The notes below the pieces were generated by a model. The model was not told where the DNA came from, searched no databases, and worked only from the letters and a program-made list of their open reading frames with translations. Below, piece after piece: positions 9,465 through 19,931 of a stretch of 64,000 nucleotides of DNA. Position 1 is the stretch's first letter; each line of letters opens with the position of its first letter. Source of the stretch: Prevotella sp. (GTDB taxonomy: Bacteria > Bacteroidota > Bacteroidia > Bacteroidales > Bacteroidaceae); assembly GCA_024688365.1 (NCBI GenBank), contig JAILEG010000014.1, positions 1 through 64,000 on the forward strand. Reading direction: 5' to 3'. Both the position numbers and the translations under genes were made by a program.

Positions 9465-12400
9465 ATGCAGAAAAGATTGCTTCTCCTGGTTATGTTGTTG
9501 ATTGCTATGACGACCTCAGTCATGGCACAGATTACAACATCAGGAATCAGCGGAAAGGTTACATCCCAAGGCGAAGACGTGATAGGGGCTACGATTACGG
9601 CGATCCATCAGCCTTCAGGGACAGTCTACCGAGCTGTGACCAACATTGACGGTCGCTACACTATTCAAGGTATGCGTGTGGGGGGACCGTACAAAGTTGA
9701 GGTGGCTTACATTGGTCAGAAGACGAAAACGTTTTTAGATGTGACGCTCCGACTGGGTGAGACGGAAGACCTCTCCTGTTCGCTGCAGGACGATTCAAAG
9801 GAACTGCAGGAAGTTGTTGTGACGGGTAGTGCCGGTGTCAATGCCACCAAGACGGGTGCGGCACAAAGCCTGACCTCCAGGCAGATTGCCGATATGCCAA
9901 GTATCACACACGGTATCGCTGATGTGGCACGTCTGAATCCACAGTTGACTACATCCAGCAATGGCGCAATGTCTTTTGCAGGTACTAATAACCGATATAA
10001 TTCGTTCATGATTGACGGTGCCATGAATAATGATGTCTTTGGTCTGACAGCTGACGGCTCAAATGGTGGTCAGGCAGGGACTCAGCCTGTATCTATGGAG
10101 ACGATAGAGCAGATTCAGGTCAATGTGGCTCCTTTCGATGTTCGCCAGAGTGGTTTTACGGGAGGTGCTATTAATGCTATAACAAAATCGGGTACTAATA
10201 AATTCCACGGTAGCGTCTATGGCTTCGGCAACAATCAAAGTCTTATAGGGCATCATTATCCTTACTCTGATGGAACGGGTTATGCTCCGAAGTATCAGAA
10301 ACAGGAGGAGTATCAGTGGGGTGTCACCCTCGGTGGTCCTATAGTCAAGGATAAACTCTTCTTCTTTGTCAACTATGAGAACACTAATAAGTCATATCCT
10401 AATCTCAATGGCTATCGTCAGGATGGCTCACGTGTCAACAGCGATGAGGCAGACGAGGTGTTGACAAAAGTGAAGGAAATGGCTGCGAAGCAGGGATTTA
10501 ACTACGATGGTGCTTATAGTAATCCAGATATTTATACAAAGAGTAATAAGATTGGTGCGAAGATTGACTGGAATATCAATGACTTCAACAAGTTCTCGTT
10601 CCGTTGGAGCCTCGTTGATGCCAAGCAGCTGAATAACGTGAGTGGTGCCTCCTCTTTGAATGATGACCATTACTTCTACCCGTTCACCAGCAAGACCAAC
10701 TCCTTTACAGCTGAGCTGCAGAGTCGACTTTCTCCTGTTATCAGCAATGAGGCACGTGCCAGCTATGTCCGTGTGCGTGACAAGAGAAATGTATCCTCTG
10801 CCTTCCCTATGATATCCCTGCAAGTTACAGGTGGTAGCGTGAATATTGGTAACGAGCGCTCGTCTATGGCAAATTCCTTGGATCAGGACATTTACACCCT
10901 GGAGGATAACCTTACATGGTACAATGGAAATCATACTTTCACTTTTGGTACGCATAACGAGTTCTACAAGTTTGCCAACCTCTTTATCCAGGATGCCAAC
11001 GGTACTTACAATTTTGCTGATAAGGCGCATTTTGACAAGTACTATGACGACTTCATGAACGGTACGGTAGATCCTTCATACAATTACTTCCGTCAGTACC
11101 GTTTTGGCATGGCTAATGTAGAGATCACTGGTGATCCACGATGGAAGGCTCCTTTCTCAGCTGGTCAGCTGGGCTTCTATGCACAGGACAAGTGGAATGT
11201 CAATTCTTCCTTCCAGCTTACTTATGGTCTACGTATGGAAATACCTCTTTTCTTCGACACTCCTACAGCTAATGTTCCGTTCAATGAGTATGCTGCCAGC
11301 CGTGGGTGGGGTGTCCGCACTGACCATAAGCTGTCAAGCACTCCTCTTTGGAGTCCGCGTGTGGGCTTCCGTTGGGACATCAATAAGGACCGCCAGCTCA
11401 TTCTGCGTGGTGGCTTGGGTGTGTTTACCGGTCGTATCCCATACGTGTGGATCAGTAACAACTTCACTAAGACGGGCCTGCAGATGGATACCTATTCTGT
11501 AAACAGTCCTAAGGGGCTGGAGCTTTATCTTGATCCCAACGGTCAGTTGCCTAACGCGGAACGGCTGAAAGTTTTAGGCAATCAGGAAGTTGACGTATTT
11601 GTGGATAACTTCAAGTTTGCCCAGACGCTGAAAGCCAATCTTGGTTTTGATTTCCACCTTCTCGGTATTGACTGGACGGCCGATGCTATTTATTCAAAGA
11701 CGCTGAACGATATTTATTATAAGAACCTTGCTGTTGACAAGACTGGGCAGACCTTCGGTCAGGCAACTGGATATGAGTGGGACAACCGTCCTATGTTCGA
11801 CCGCAGTACAGCTGGCAGTCCCTATTCCTTTGTCTATGCGCTTTATAACACTAACAAGGGCTATACGGTCAATCTCTCGCTCAAGGCTGAGAAGCATTTC
11901 AACTTCGGTCTTGACCTGATGGCCAGCTATACCTGGACCCGCTCTATGAGTGTGAACAGTGGTACATCATCTGTAGCGGGCAGCAACTGGATGTACAATA
12001 CGACCTATCGTGATGCCAATGACCCGGAGCTTGGCTTCAGTGCTTATAATGTTCCACATCGTGTCCAGGCCAGTGCTTACTACCATGTAAATTATGGGGC
12101 ACAGAAACAGTGGGAGACTACCGTTGGCCTGATTTACCAAGGTCGTAGTGGCTCACCCTATGTTATCGAGATGTATGGTGACATGAATGGTGATGGTGCT
12201 ACAGGGAATGACATCATGTGGATTCCTACTGACGCACAGATAGACAAGATGAAATTTGCAGGCGGTGTCAAAGTGAATAACAGCAGAGACACCTATCCAT
12301 TGCTGACCAAGGTGCTTGGTTCTGGCTTCAACGGTACGTTGACTGAGGACCAGCAGCGGCAGCTGATGAAGCAGTGGATTGCTGGTGATTCTTATTTGCG

Positions 12401-12725
12401 TGATCATCGTGGTGAGTACTTCAAGCGTTACGCTGACAATCTTGCTTTCGAGCATCACTTTGATGTACACTTAGCCCAGAAGTACAGTTTCAAGGTGGGT
12501 GGGCAGATCAACTCTCTTGAACTCAGCTTTGATATCATCAATATAGGCAACCTTCTCAATAAGGATTGGGGGCACACCTATGGTGATGGGTTCGGACGTT
12601 ATTTCAGTCCGTTCAATTATGAGGGTAATGGTTTGTTTAAGTTCGATGGTACGCACGTAAACCGCGACTATGATTCTTACTACAGCCGCTGGCGTGGGCA
12701 GCTTGGTCTGCGTTACACCTTCTAA
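9465..12725 (+). CDS. TonB-dependent receptor, Oar-like, with N-terminal carboxypeptidase-regulatory-like domain
   Basis: Signal peptide, SGISGKVTSQGEDVIGATITAIHQPSGTVYRAVTNIDGRYTIQGMRVGGPY, plug domain (EVVVTGS), long beta-barrel ending in aromatic residue (LGLRYTF). Confidence 0.9.
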   Translation: MQKRLLLLVMLLIAMTTSVMAQITTSGISGKVTSQGEDVIGATITAIHQPSGTVYRAVTNIDGRYTIQGMRVGGPYKVEVAYIGQKTKTFLDVTLRLGETEDLSCSLQDDSKELQEVVVTGSAGVNATKTGAAQSLTSRQIADMPSITHGIADVARLNPQLTTSSNGAMSFAGTNNRYNSFMIDGAMNNDVFGLTADGSNGGQAGTQPVSMETIEQIQVNVAPFDVRQSGFTGGAINAITKSGTNKFHGSVYGFGNNQSLIGHHYPYSDGTGYAPKYQKQEEYQWGVTLGGPIVKDKLFFFVNYENTNKSYPNLNGYRQDGSRVNSDEADEVLTKVKEMAAKQGFNYDGAYSNPDIYTKSNKIGAKIDWNINDFNKFSFRWSLVDAKQLNNVSGASSLNDDHYFYPFTSKTNSFTAELQSRLSPVISNEARASYVRVRDKRNVSSAFPMISLQVTGGSVNIGNERSSMANSLDQDIYTLEDNLTWYNGNHTFTFGTHNEFYKFANLFIQDANGTYNFADKAHFDKYYDDFMNGTVDPSYNYFRQYRFGMANVEITGDPRWKAPFSAGQLGFYAQDKWNVNSSFQLTYGLRMEIPLFFDTPTANVPFNEYAASRGWGVRTDHKLSSTPLWSPRVGFRWDINKDRQLILRGGLGVFTGRIPYVWISNNFTKTGLQMDTYSVNSPKGLELYLDPNGQLPNAERLKVLGNQEVDVFVDNFKFAQTLKANLGFDFHLLGIDWTADAIYSKTLNDIYYKNLAVDKTGQTFGQATGYEWDNRPMFDRSTAGSPYSFVYALYNTNKGYTVNLSLKAEKHFNFGLDLMASYTWTRSMSVNSGTSSVAGSNWMYNTTYRDANDPELGFSAYNVPHRVQASAYYHVNYGAQKQWETTVGLIYQGRSGSPYVIEMYGDMNGDGATGNDIMWIPTDAQIDKMKFAGGVKVNNSRDTYPLLTKVLGSGFNGTLTEDQQRQLMKQWIAGDSYLRDHRGEYFKRYADNLAFEHHFDVHLAQKYSFKVGGQINSLELSFDIINIGNLLNKDWGHTYGDGFGRYFSPFNYEGNGLFKFDGTHVNRDYDSYYSRWRGQLGLRYTF

Positions 12726-12750
12726 GCAATAGATGTACAATCTTAAAATG

Positions 12751-12785
12751 GTGGGGGCTCTGGCGGAGAGTCTCCACTTTTTTTG
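12751..12785 (+). terminator. intrinsic terminator of TonB-dependent receptor gene
   Basis: GTGGGGGCTCT-GGCGG-AGAGTCTCCAC stem followed by T7. Confidence 0.8.
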
Positions 12786-12819
12786 TTATCTTTGCAAGGT
12801 AACTTTAAAACCAGACATT

Positions 12820-13152
12820 ATGATTATTGATTTTGACAAGATTGCCGAGGAGCATATAGAAGGCTTCAAAGGCGGTGAGGGAAAGCTCGACACACGCAAC
12901 TATGTTGATGACAAGGCCCGGATCATGTATTCCACGCTGCGCCCCGGTGCCAGTAGCGGGAGACATCAGCATACAGGCTCATTTGAGGCAATGTTCGTTG
13001 TGAGTGGTGAACTGACCGTGCATTATGATGACAGGGAGGAGGTTGCCAGGGTAGGGCAGGTACATTATTGTCCTGAAGGTCACTTCCACTGGTTCGAGAA
13101 CCGCACTGACCATGATGTGGTCTATCTTGCCATTGTCCCAACGCTGAAGTAG
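12820..13152 (+). CDS. cupin domain protein
   Basis: GASSGRHQHTGSFEAMFVVSGELTVHYDD...YCPEGHFHWFEN; start at MIIDFDK follows TATCTTTG box. Confidence 0.85.
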   Translation: MIIDFDKIAEEHIEGFKGGEGKLDTRNYVDDKARIMYSTLRPGASSGRHQHTGSFEAMFVVSGELTVHYDDREEVARVGQVHYCPEGHFHWFENRTDHDVVYLAIVPTLK

Positions 13153-13250
13153 GGTGGCTCGCATGTGTGGCATCCGCACTTTTGGTGCTGCAGTCCTGAG
13201 CAGTCCGTGATGCACCCAGTAAGCTTCGCTGTCAGCCATAGACAAAGAGA

Positions 13251-13278
13251 CAGCCTATCCTCATCGGGGGATAGGCTG
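13251..13278. terminator. hairpin between convergent genes (probable bidirectional terminator)
   Basis: CAGCCTATCC ... GGATAGGCTG perfect 10-bp arms between cupin and DUF1573 genes. Confidence 0.55.
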
Positions 13279-13306
13279 CCTCTGTCAGTTCTTGTGGGTG
13301 AGGAAT

Positions 13307-13693
13307 TTATTTACTCTCCATCACACCTTCTATGTACAGGCGGGTCATCTCCGTCTTGCCATTGGTGCGGACGGTGATGCTCTTCTTGAAGTGTCCGGGG
13401 AACTTGCCAGTCCCGTTATAGGTCACGTCAATGCTGCCTTTCTGCCCGGGGGCGATAGGGCGCTTGTCATAGCGGGGAACCGTACAGCCGCAACTGGCTA
13501 CCACCTGATTGATGACCAGCGGAGCTTTGCCCACGTTGGTGAAGGTGAAGGTTGTCTTGTGTACAGGGTTGCTCTCCGAGAATGTACCAAAGTTATTGGT
13601 AATCTTATCGAATTTGATCTCTGCCTGATTCTGTGCGGCTGCAAAAGTGAGCCCGAAGACCATCAGCAGCGTCATTAATATAAACTTTTTCAT
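13307..13693 (-). CDS. DUF1573 domain protein
   Basis: Signal peptide; FDKITNNFGTFSESNPVHKTTFTFTNVGKAPLVINQVVASCGCTVP. Confidence 0.88.
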   Translation of the reverse strand: MKKFILMTLLMVFGLTFAAAQNQAEIKFDKITNNFGTFSESNPVHKTTFTFTNVGKAPLVINQVVASCGCTVPRYDKRPIAPGQKGSIDVTYNGTGKFPGHFKKSITVRTNGKTEMTRLYIEGVMESK

Positions 13694-13933
13694 AATTACA
13701 ACTTTATTATTCGTTCTTGTGATGTCAGATGCAAAAGTAAGCAGAAAGTTTATAGCTGCATGCTTTTTTTACATTAATTAAGTGGAAATTATCAAATATT
13801 AATCTGCTATCAGAAGGCTTTGCCTATTCTTTTCCAATCTTTCATCATTTCCTTATATTTTCATTTTGTGCTTCCTGTTTCTCGTCTAAAGTTCGTATCT
13901 TTGCAGGAAAATATAATAAAAAGCAAAGAGATT

Positions 13934-15691
13934 ATGTATCGAACAAAGACTTGTGGTGAGCTTCGTCTCTCTGATGTCGGCATGGAAGTGACGCTTGCCG
14001 GATGGGTACAGCGCTCACGTAAGATGGGAGGTATGACTTTCGTTGACCTCCGTGACCGCTATGGTATTACCCAGTTGGTTTTCAATGAGGCAGATGACGC
14101 TGCGCTTTGCGGTGATGCCAACAAGTTGGGACGTGAGTATTGCGTCCAGGTTAAGGGTATTGTGAACGAGCGTCAGAGCAAGAACAGCAAGATCCCTACG
14201 GGTGACATTGAGATTATCGCCAGGGAACTGAGCGTACTCAGCACATCCCTGACCCCTCCATTCACGATTGAGGATAATACCGATGGTGGCGATGACCTCC
14301 GTATGAAGTACCGTTACCTGGATCTCCGCCGTGCTGCTGTGCGCAGGAACTTGGAGCTGCGTCACCGCATGACCATTCTTATCCGCAACTTCCTCGACTC
14401 ACAACAGTTCATAGAGGTGGAGACACCTATTCTTATTGGATCCACTCCTGAGGGCGCACGTGACTTCGTGGTGCCTTCACGCATGAATCCTGGACAGTTC
14501 TATGCGCTTCCACAGAGTCCGCAGACGCTGAAGCAGCTGCTGATGGTGGCAGGTTTCGACCGTTATTTCCAGATAGCCAAGTGTTTCCGTGATGAGGATT
14601 TGCGTGCTGACCGGCAGCCTGAGTTTACGCAGATTGACTGTGAGATGTCATTCGTTGATCAGGACGATGTCATCAATCTCTTTGAGGAGATGGCACGTCA
14701 CCTCTTCCGTGAGATTCGTGGCGTGGAACTGCCTAAGCTGGAGCAGATGACCTGGCATGAGGCCATGCGCCGCTTCGGGTCAGACAAGCCTGACCTCCGC
14801 TTTGGTATGGAGTTTGTTGAGCTGATGGACGTGCTGAAGGGAACAGGCTCCTTCAGTGTCTTCGATGAGGCTGCCTACATCGGCGGTATTGTCGTTCCGG
14901 GCTGTGCTGACTACAGCCGCAAGCAGCTCAATGAGCTGACCGACTTCGTGAAGCGTCCGCAGGTTGGTGCCCAGGGACTGGTATTCATCAAGTACAATAC
15001 TGACGGAACTGTGAAGAGTTCTGTTGACAAGTTCTATTCACCCGAGCAGTTGCAGAAGGTAAAGGAGACGGCTGGTGCCAAGGACGGCGACCTCGTGCTG
15101 ATTCTCTCTGGCGAAAATGCCAACAAGACCCGTGTGCAGCTCTGCTCTCTTCGCCTGGAGATGGGCGACCGTCTCGGGCTGCGTGACAAGAACGTATTCA
15201 AGTGCCTGTGGATAGTCGACTTCCCACTGTTCGAGTGGAGCGATGAGGAGCAACGCCTGATGGCAACACATCACCCGTTCACCATGCCTAATCCTGATGA
15301 CATTCCTTTGCTCGATGAGCATCCAGAACAGGTCCGTGCCAAGGCTTACGACTTCGTATGCAACGGCATTGAGGTGGGTGGAGGCTCACTCCGTATCCAT
15401 GATACACAGTTACAGGAGAAAATGTTTGAGGTACTTGGCTTTACCCCAGAGCGGGCAGAGGCACAGTTTGGCTTCCTGATGAATGCCTTCAAATATGGTG
15501 CGCCACCTCATGCCGGTCTCGCTTTCGGTCTCGACCGCTTCGTGAGCATCCTTGCCGGGCTGGACTCAATCCGTGACTGTATTGCCTTCCCGAAGAACAA
15601 TAGCGGGCGTGATGTCATGCTCGATGCTCCTTCAGCTATAGACCAGAAGCAGCTGGACGAACTGGAAATAAAGCTGGATTTAAAGGCCTAA
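13934..15691 (+). CDS. aspS: aspartate--tRNA ligase
   Basis: [33 protein letters not shown]...[24 protein letters not shown]...[19 protein letters not shown] box at 13896. Confidence 0.97.
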   Translation: MYRTKTCGELRLSDVGMEVTLAGWVQRSRKMGGMTFVDLRDRYGITQLVFNEADDAALCGDANKLGREYCVQVKGIVNERQSKNSKIPTGDIEIIARELSVLSTSLTPPFTIEDNTDGGDDLRMKYRYLDLRRAAVRRNLELRHRMTILIRNFLDSQQFIEVETPILIGSTPEGARDFVVPSRMNPGQFYALPQSPQTLKQLLMVAGFDRYFQIAKCFRDEDLRADRQPEFTQIDCEMSFVDQDDVINLFEEMARHLFREIRGVELPKLEQMTWHEAMRRFGSDKPDLRFGMEFVELMDVLKGTGSFSVFDEAAYIGGIVVPGCADYSRKQLNELTDFVKRPQVGAQGLVFIKYNTDGTVKSSVDKFYSPEQLQKVKETAGAKDGDLVLILSGENANKTRVQLCSLRLEMGDRLGLRDKNVFKCLWIVDFPLFEWSDEEQRLMATHHPFTMPNPDDIPLLDEHPEQVRAKAYDFVCNGIEVGGGSLRIHDTQLQEKMFEVLGFTPERAEAQFGFLMNAFKYGAPPHAGLAFGLDRFVSILAGLDSIRDCIAFPKNNSGRDVMLDAPSAIDQKQLDELEIKLDLKA

Positions 15692-15712
15692 TAATCATTG
15701 ATTTAAATCAAT

Positions 15713-15742
15713 AAAAGGCTTCTTTTCAGCTAAAAAGCCTTT
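15713..15742 (+). terminator. intrinsic terminator downstream of aspS
   Basis: AAAAGGCTT ... AAGCCTTT hairpin. Confidence 0.6.
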
Positions 15743-15861
15743 GGCTCATTTACTTTCCTGCATAATTGTTCGGTACTCTCGGATATTTGATGTAATTTTG
15801 CATCTGTTTATAACAGATTGTTATTCAATTACTTGAATGGGACTTTAATTATTTACTGATT

Positions 15862-16149
15862 ATGACAGAAAAGAAAGAGACAAAGGCTGCACCAAAGGCA
15901 GCAAAGAAGACCACTACCAAAAAGGCAGCCACCAAGAAGACCGTTGCAGTCGTAACTATCAACGCAGAGACGGTAGGCTTTAAGGCTGGTGACGTTTACA
16001 ATGCACTTGCAGCAGAGGCAAAAGCTCTCAGTGTGGATGAGATTGCAAAGGCTGCAAAAATCAGCACTGAGGAGGCTTATCTCGGCATTGGATGGCTCTT
16101 CAAGGAAGGTAAGGTTAAGGATGAAGATAACAAGATCACACTTGCTTAA
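15862..16149 (+). CDS. winged-helix (DUF2582-like) protein with Lys/Ala-rich N-terminus
   Basis: AAPKAAKKTTTKKAATKKT basic tail, then ALSVDEIAKAAKISTEEAYLGIGWLFKEGKV winged-helix-like. Confidence 0.8.
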   Translation: MTEKKETKAAPKAAKKTTTKKAATKKTVAVVTINAETVGFKAGDVYNALAAEAKALSVDEIAKAAKISTEEAYLGIGWLFKEGKVKDEDNKITLA

Positions 16150-16174
16150 TCGGAAGATTTAATATAGCACAGTA

Positions 16175-16210
16175 GGGAGTCTGTATGAAAGAGTATAGGC
16201 TCCCTTTTTT
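16175..16210 (+). terminator. intrinsic terminator
   Basis: GGGAGTCTGTA ... TATAGGCTCCC stem (with wobble) + T6. Confidence 0.75.
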
Positions 16211-16212
16211 AT

Positions 16213-16536
16213 ATGCAATACGATAAAGAGATACTACGTGTTCTTACTGAGGCCGGTGACGAGGGACTTTCCGTTCAGAAAATCTCCCGCCATGTGCATA
16301 ATGCCTGCAACTCTCTTTTCAATCCTATTGCACGGGAGGATGTGCATAAGTATGTGCAGCAGTATCTCCTGAAGAACAGTAAGAACATTGATTCTGTCAT
16401 TGAGAAAACCAAGAAGGGCGTGTATCGTCTCAATGAAAGCAGCACTATGACCCAGCAGCTCCTCCTCCAGTTCCGTGATGAGGAGGAAACTGTTGATGAA
16501 AAACCCGTAATAGACCAAAGCCTGAGCCTCTTCTGA
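16213..16536 (+). CDS. conserved hypothetical protein, winged-helix-like
   Basis: 107-aa ORF; N-terminus LTEAGDEGLSVQKISRHVHNACNSLF resembles an HTH. Confidence 0.6.
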   Translation: MQYDKEILRVLTEAGDEGLSVQKISRHVHNACNSLFNPIAREDVHKYVQQYLLKNSKNIDSVIEKTKKGVYRLNESSTMTQQLLLQFRDEEETVDEKPVIDQSLSLF

Positions 16537-16562
16537 CAATCAAGAATGGCTGTTTGCAGACA

Positions 16563-16627
16563 AGTACTTCACGTAAAGTATCAGAGTATTGCTGCTAAAG
16601 TATTCAAGTATTTCTGCTGAAGTACTG
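16563..16627. repeat. intergenic AGTACT/AGTATT palindrome array, copy A
   Basis: AGTACTTCACGTAAAGTATC-AGAGTATTGCTGCTAAAGTATT-CAAGTATTTCTGCTGAAGTACTG; aligns along its length with the locus at 53984-54049. Confidence 0.7.
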
Positions 16628-16891
16628 CCCGCCAGATACAGCGGGGTACGCTCGCATAGGCGCGAGTAAACTCACTTGTATAGGAATATAGGGATTATTT
16701 CCCAGCTGTAGGAGGCCTCCGTTAATTTATTTGCTGACTGGTAAAGTGAGTGACTGTTTTCTCCAAAAGTACGTGACGGTTCCCCAAAAAGCAATATGGC
16801 ATATACCCCCGCTTGTGGAAATAATGTGCTTGCTTTAAGGGAAACAGTCAGTCCAACCGTAATCTATAATATAACCTCAAAGGGATAGATT

Positions 16892-18397
16892 ATGGCAAAA
16901 AGATATTTGCTGGGACTTGACGTAGGCAGCAGCAGCGTGAAAGCATCATTGGTGGATGCCGACACGGGGCAGGTGGCTGCCGATGCTCATTTCCCTGAAC
17001 AGGAGGCTCCTATTATTGCCCTGGAGACAGGATGGGCAGAGCAGGAGCCTGATATGTGGTGGATCAACATGAAGCTTGCACTGGCCAAAGTCATGACTGA
17101 AGCCTCAGTCAAGGGAGAGGACATCAAGGCGGTCGGCATTTCTTACCAAATGCACGGACTGGTCTGTGTTGACCGGGAATTGAATGTGCTGCGTCCCAGC
17201 ATTATCTGGTGCGACTCACGTGCTGTGCCTTATGGCGGGAAAGCTTTTCATGACTTGGGAGAGGCGCGTTGTCTGCGGCATCTTCTCAATTCTCCCGGCA
17301 ACTTCACGGCAGCCAAGCTGGCATGGGTGAAGGATAATGAGCCCGATATATATGAGCGTGTCTATAAGGTCATGCTGCCTGGCGACTATATTGCCATGCG
17401 GCTGACAGGGACAGTCAACACTACGGTCAGTGGCCTGTCAGAGGGCATGTTCTGGGATTTCCGTGAAGGTTGCCCTGCCCAGTTCCTTCTTGACTACTGG
17501 GGACTGGATAAGGAGAAACTGGCTGATGTTGTGCCAACTTTCTCAGTCCAGTCAGAGGTAAGCAGGAGTGCTGCTGACGAGCTGGGCCTGAGGCCAGGCA
17601 CACCTGTAGCCTATCGTGCAGGTGACCAGCCCAACAATGCCTTGAGCCTGAACGTGTTTAATCCTGGCGAGATAGCCTCTACGGCTGGAACGTCAGGGGT
17701 TGTCTATGGTGTCTTGGGTGAGGTGAACTATGACCGTAAGAGCCGTGTGAATACCTTTGCCCATGTAAATCATACAGAGGAACAGACTCGTTTGGGTGTG
17801 CTGCTGTGCATCAATGGCACGGGTATTCTCAACGCATGGATGCGCCGCAATGCAGCATCTGACCTTAGCTATGCGCAGATGAACGACCTTGCCGCCACGG
17901 CTCCCGTTGGGGCAGGCGGTGTGATGGTCATCCCGTTTGGCAATGGTGCCGAACGGGTGCTGGAGAACCGTGAGCCAAAGTGTTCCATACACGGACTTAA
18001 CTTCACGCGTCATGACCGCTCCCACCTTCTCCGTGCCTCCCAAGAAGGTATAGTCTTCAGTTTCTGTTATGGTATGGAGGTCATGCGGCAAATGGGAATG
18101 GATATTCATAAGATTCATGCCGGGAAGGCTAATATGTTCCTAAGCCCTATATTCCGTGACACGCTGGCAGGTGTGAGCGGAGCCGATATTGAACTTTATG
18201 ATACAGATGGGGCTGCAGGAGCTGCCAAAGGTGCAGGTATAGGATGTGGCATATATAAGGACCATCATGAGGCTTTTGGCACTCTGAAACGGCTGATGGT
18301 GGTGCATTCTGATTCTTGTCATCATGAGGAATACCTGGATGCCTATGCTCACTGGAAGGCCCGTCTGCGGCAGTTGATGGCTGTGACGGTTTCCTGA
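16892..18397 (+). CDS. xylB: xylulokinase (FGGY family)
   Basis: YLLGLDVGSSSVKASLVDADTG...SYQMHGLVCVD...GDYIAMRLTGT...AGDQPNNALSLNVFNPGEIASTAGTSGVVYG; adjacent to xylA. Confidence 0.92.
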   Translation: MAKRYLLGLDVGSSSVKASLVDADTGQVAADAHFPEQEAPIIALETGWAEQEPDMWWINMKLALAKVMTEASVKGEDIKAVGISYQMHGLVCVDRELNVLRPSIIWCDSRAVPYGGKAFHDLGEARCLRHLLNSPGNFTAAKLAWVKDNEPDIYERVYKVMLPGDYIAMRLTGTVNTTVSGLSEGMFWDFREGCPAQFLLDYWGLDKEKLADVVPTFSVQSEVSRSAADELGLRPGTPVAYRAGDQPNNALSLNVFNPGEIASTAGTSGVVYGVLGEVNYDRKSRVNTFAHVNHTEEQTRLGVLLCINGTGILNAWMRRNAASDLSYAQMNDLAATAPVGAGGVMVIPFGNGAERVLENREPKCSIHGLNFTRHDRSHLLRASQEGIVFSFCYGMEVMRQMGMDIHKIHAGKANMFLSPIFRDTLAGVSGADIELYDTDGAAGAAKGAGIGCGIYKDHHEAFGTLKRLMVVHSDSCHHEEYLDAYAHWKARLRQLMAVTVS

Positions 18398-18496
18398 CCG
18401 CAGTAATTTCACCAGAGAGTACATCGAAGCACAGGGTGTCTCGTTCCATTTGGAGATAAAACAACAGTAAAAATTAAATCTAAATTCTGAACAATT

Positions 18497-19816
18497 ATGG
18501 TAAAAGAGTATTTTCCCAACATCGGTAAGATTCCTTTTGAAGGGACTAAGAGTAAGAATCCAATGGCATTTCATTACTATGAGCCAGAGCGTGTGGTAAT
18601 GGGCAAGAAGATGGAGGATTGGCTGAAGTTCGCTATGGCATGGTGGCACACCTTGGGAGATGCCAGCGGTGACCAGTTTGGCGGACAGACCCGCAGCTAT
18701 GAGTGGGATACGGCTGATTCAACTCTGCAGCGTGCCAAGGACAAGATGGACGCAGGTTTTGAATTGATGGACAAGTTAGGTATTCGCTATTTTTGCTTCC
18801 ATGATGTTGACCTTTGCGACCCGTCAGATAATATTGCTGAATATGAGCAGAACATGGCAGCCATTACCGACTATGCGCTGGAAAAGATGAAGGAGTATGA
18901 TAAGATTCATCTGCTTTGGGGTACGGCGAATGTATTCAGTCACAAGCGTTTCATGAATGGTGCGGCAACTAATCCCAACTTTGATGTGGTAGCCCGCGCC
19001 GCTGTCCAGATTAAGAATGCTATTGATGCAACCGTCAAGTTGGGTGGTCAGAATTATGTGTTCTGGGGTGGTCGTGAAGGCTATTCTTCATTGCTGAACA
19101 CGCAGATGCAGCGTGAGAAGGACCACTTGGCAAAGATGCTGACGGCTGCCCGTGACTATGCTCGTGCCAAGGGATTCAAGGGTACATTCCTGATCGAGCC
19201 GAAGCCAATGGAGCCAACCAAGCACCAGTATGATGTGGATGTAGAGACTGTCATCGGCTTCCTCCGTGCCAATGGACTGGACAAGGACTTCAAGGTGAAC
19301 ATAGAGGTGAACCATGCCACTCTTGCGGGCCATACCTTTGAGCACGAGTTGGCTGTGGCTGTAGACAATGGCATGTTAGGTTCTATTGATGCCAACCGTG
19401 GAGATGCCCAGAACGGGTGGGATACTGATCAGTTCCCAATAGACAACTTTGAACTGACACAAGCCATGATGCAGATTATCCGCAATGGTGGGCTGGGTAA
19501 TGGTGGCTCTAATTTTGATGCGAAGCTCCGCCGTAACTCAACTGATCCTGAGGACATCTTTATTGCCCACATCAGCGGTATGGATGCAATGGCACGTGCC
19601 CTGCTCAATGCGGCTGACATCATAGAGAACTCTCCCATCCCTTCAATGGTCAAGGAGCGCTATGCGAGCTTTGATGCTGGTGAGGGCAAACGGTTCGAGG
19701 AAGGCAGGATGTCGCTGGAGGAACTGGCTGACTATGCCAAGACGCATGATGAGCCAAAACAGATCTCCGGCAAGCAGGAACTTTATGAGACAATAGTTGC
19801 CTTATATGCGAAATAA
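18497..19816 (+). CDS. xylA: xylose isomerase
   Basis: YFPNIGKIPFEGTKSKNPMAFHYYEPERVV...FCFHDVDL...VFWGGREGYSSLLNT...SIDANRGDAQNGWDTDQFP. Confidence 0.98.
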   Translation: MVKEYFPNIGKIPFEGTKSKNPMAFHYYEPERVVMGKKMEDWLKFAMAWWHTLGDASGDQFGGQTRSYEWDTADSTLQRAKDKMDAGFELMDKLGIRYFCFHDVDLCDPSDNIAEYEQNMAAITDYALEKMKEYDKIHLLWGTANVFSHKRFMNGAATNPNFDVVARAAVQIKNAIDATVKLGGQNYVFWGGREGYSSLLNTQMQREKDHLAKMLTAARDYARAKGFKGTFLIEPKPMEPTKHQYDVDVETVIGFLRANGLDKDFKVNIEVNHATLAGHTFEHELAVAVDNGMLGSIDANRGDAQNGWDTDQFPIDNFELTQAMMQIIRNGGLGNGGSNFDAKLRRNSTDPEDIFIAHISGMDAMARALLNAADIIENSPIPSMVKERYASFDAGEGKRFEEGRMSLEELADYAKTHDEPKQISGKQELYETIVALYAK

Positions 19817-19854
19817 GCACGGCAATGTAATTGTTTGCACAGGATAAACAAGAA

Positions 19855-19888
19855 AAAGGCGGCCAATCGGTCGCCTTTGTTCTTTTTT
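19855..19888 (+). terminator. intrinsic terminator downstream of xylA
   Basis: AAAGGCGGCC-AAT-CGGTCGCCTTT followed by T-rich tract. Confidence 0.7.
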
Positions 19889-19931
19889 ATTTGTACATTT
19901 GCAACTATATTCATTTGAAGAGCATAAAACT

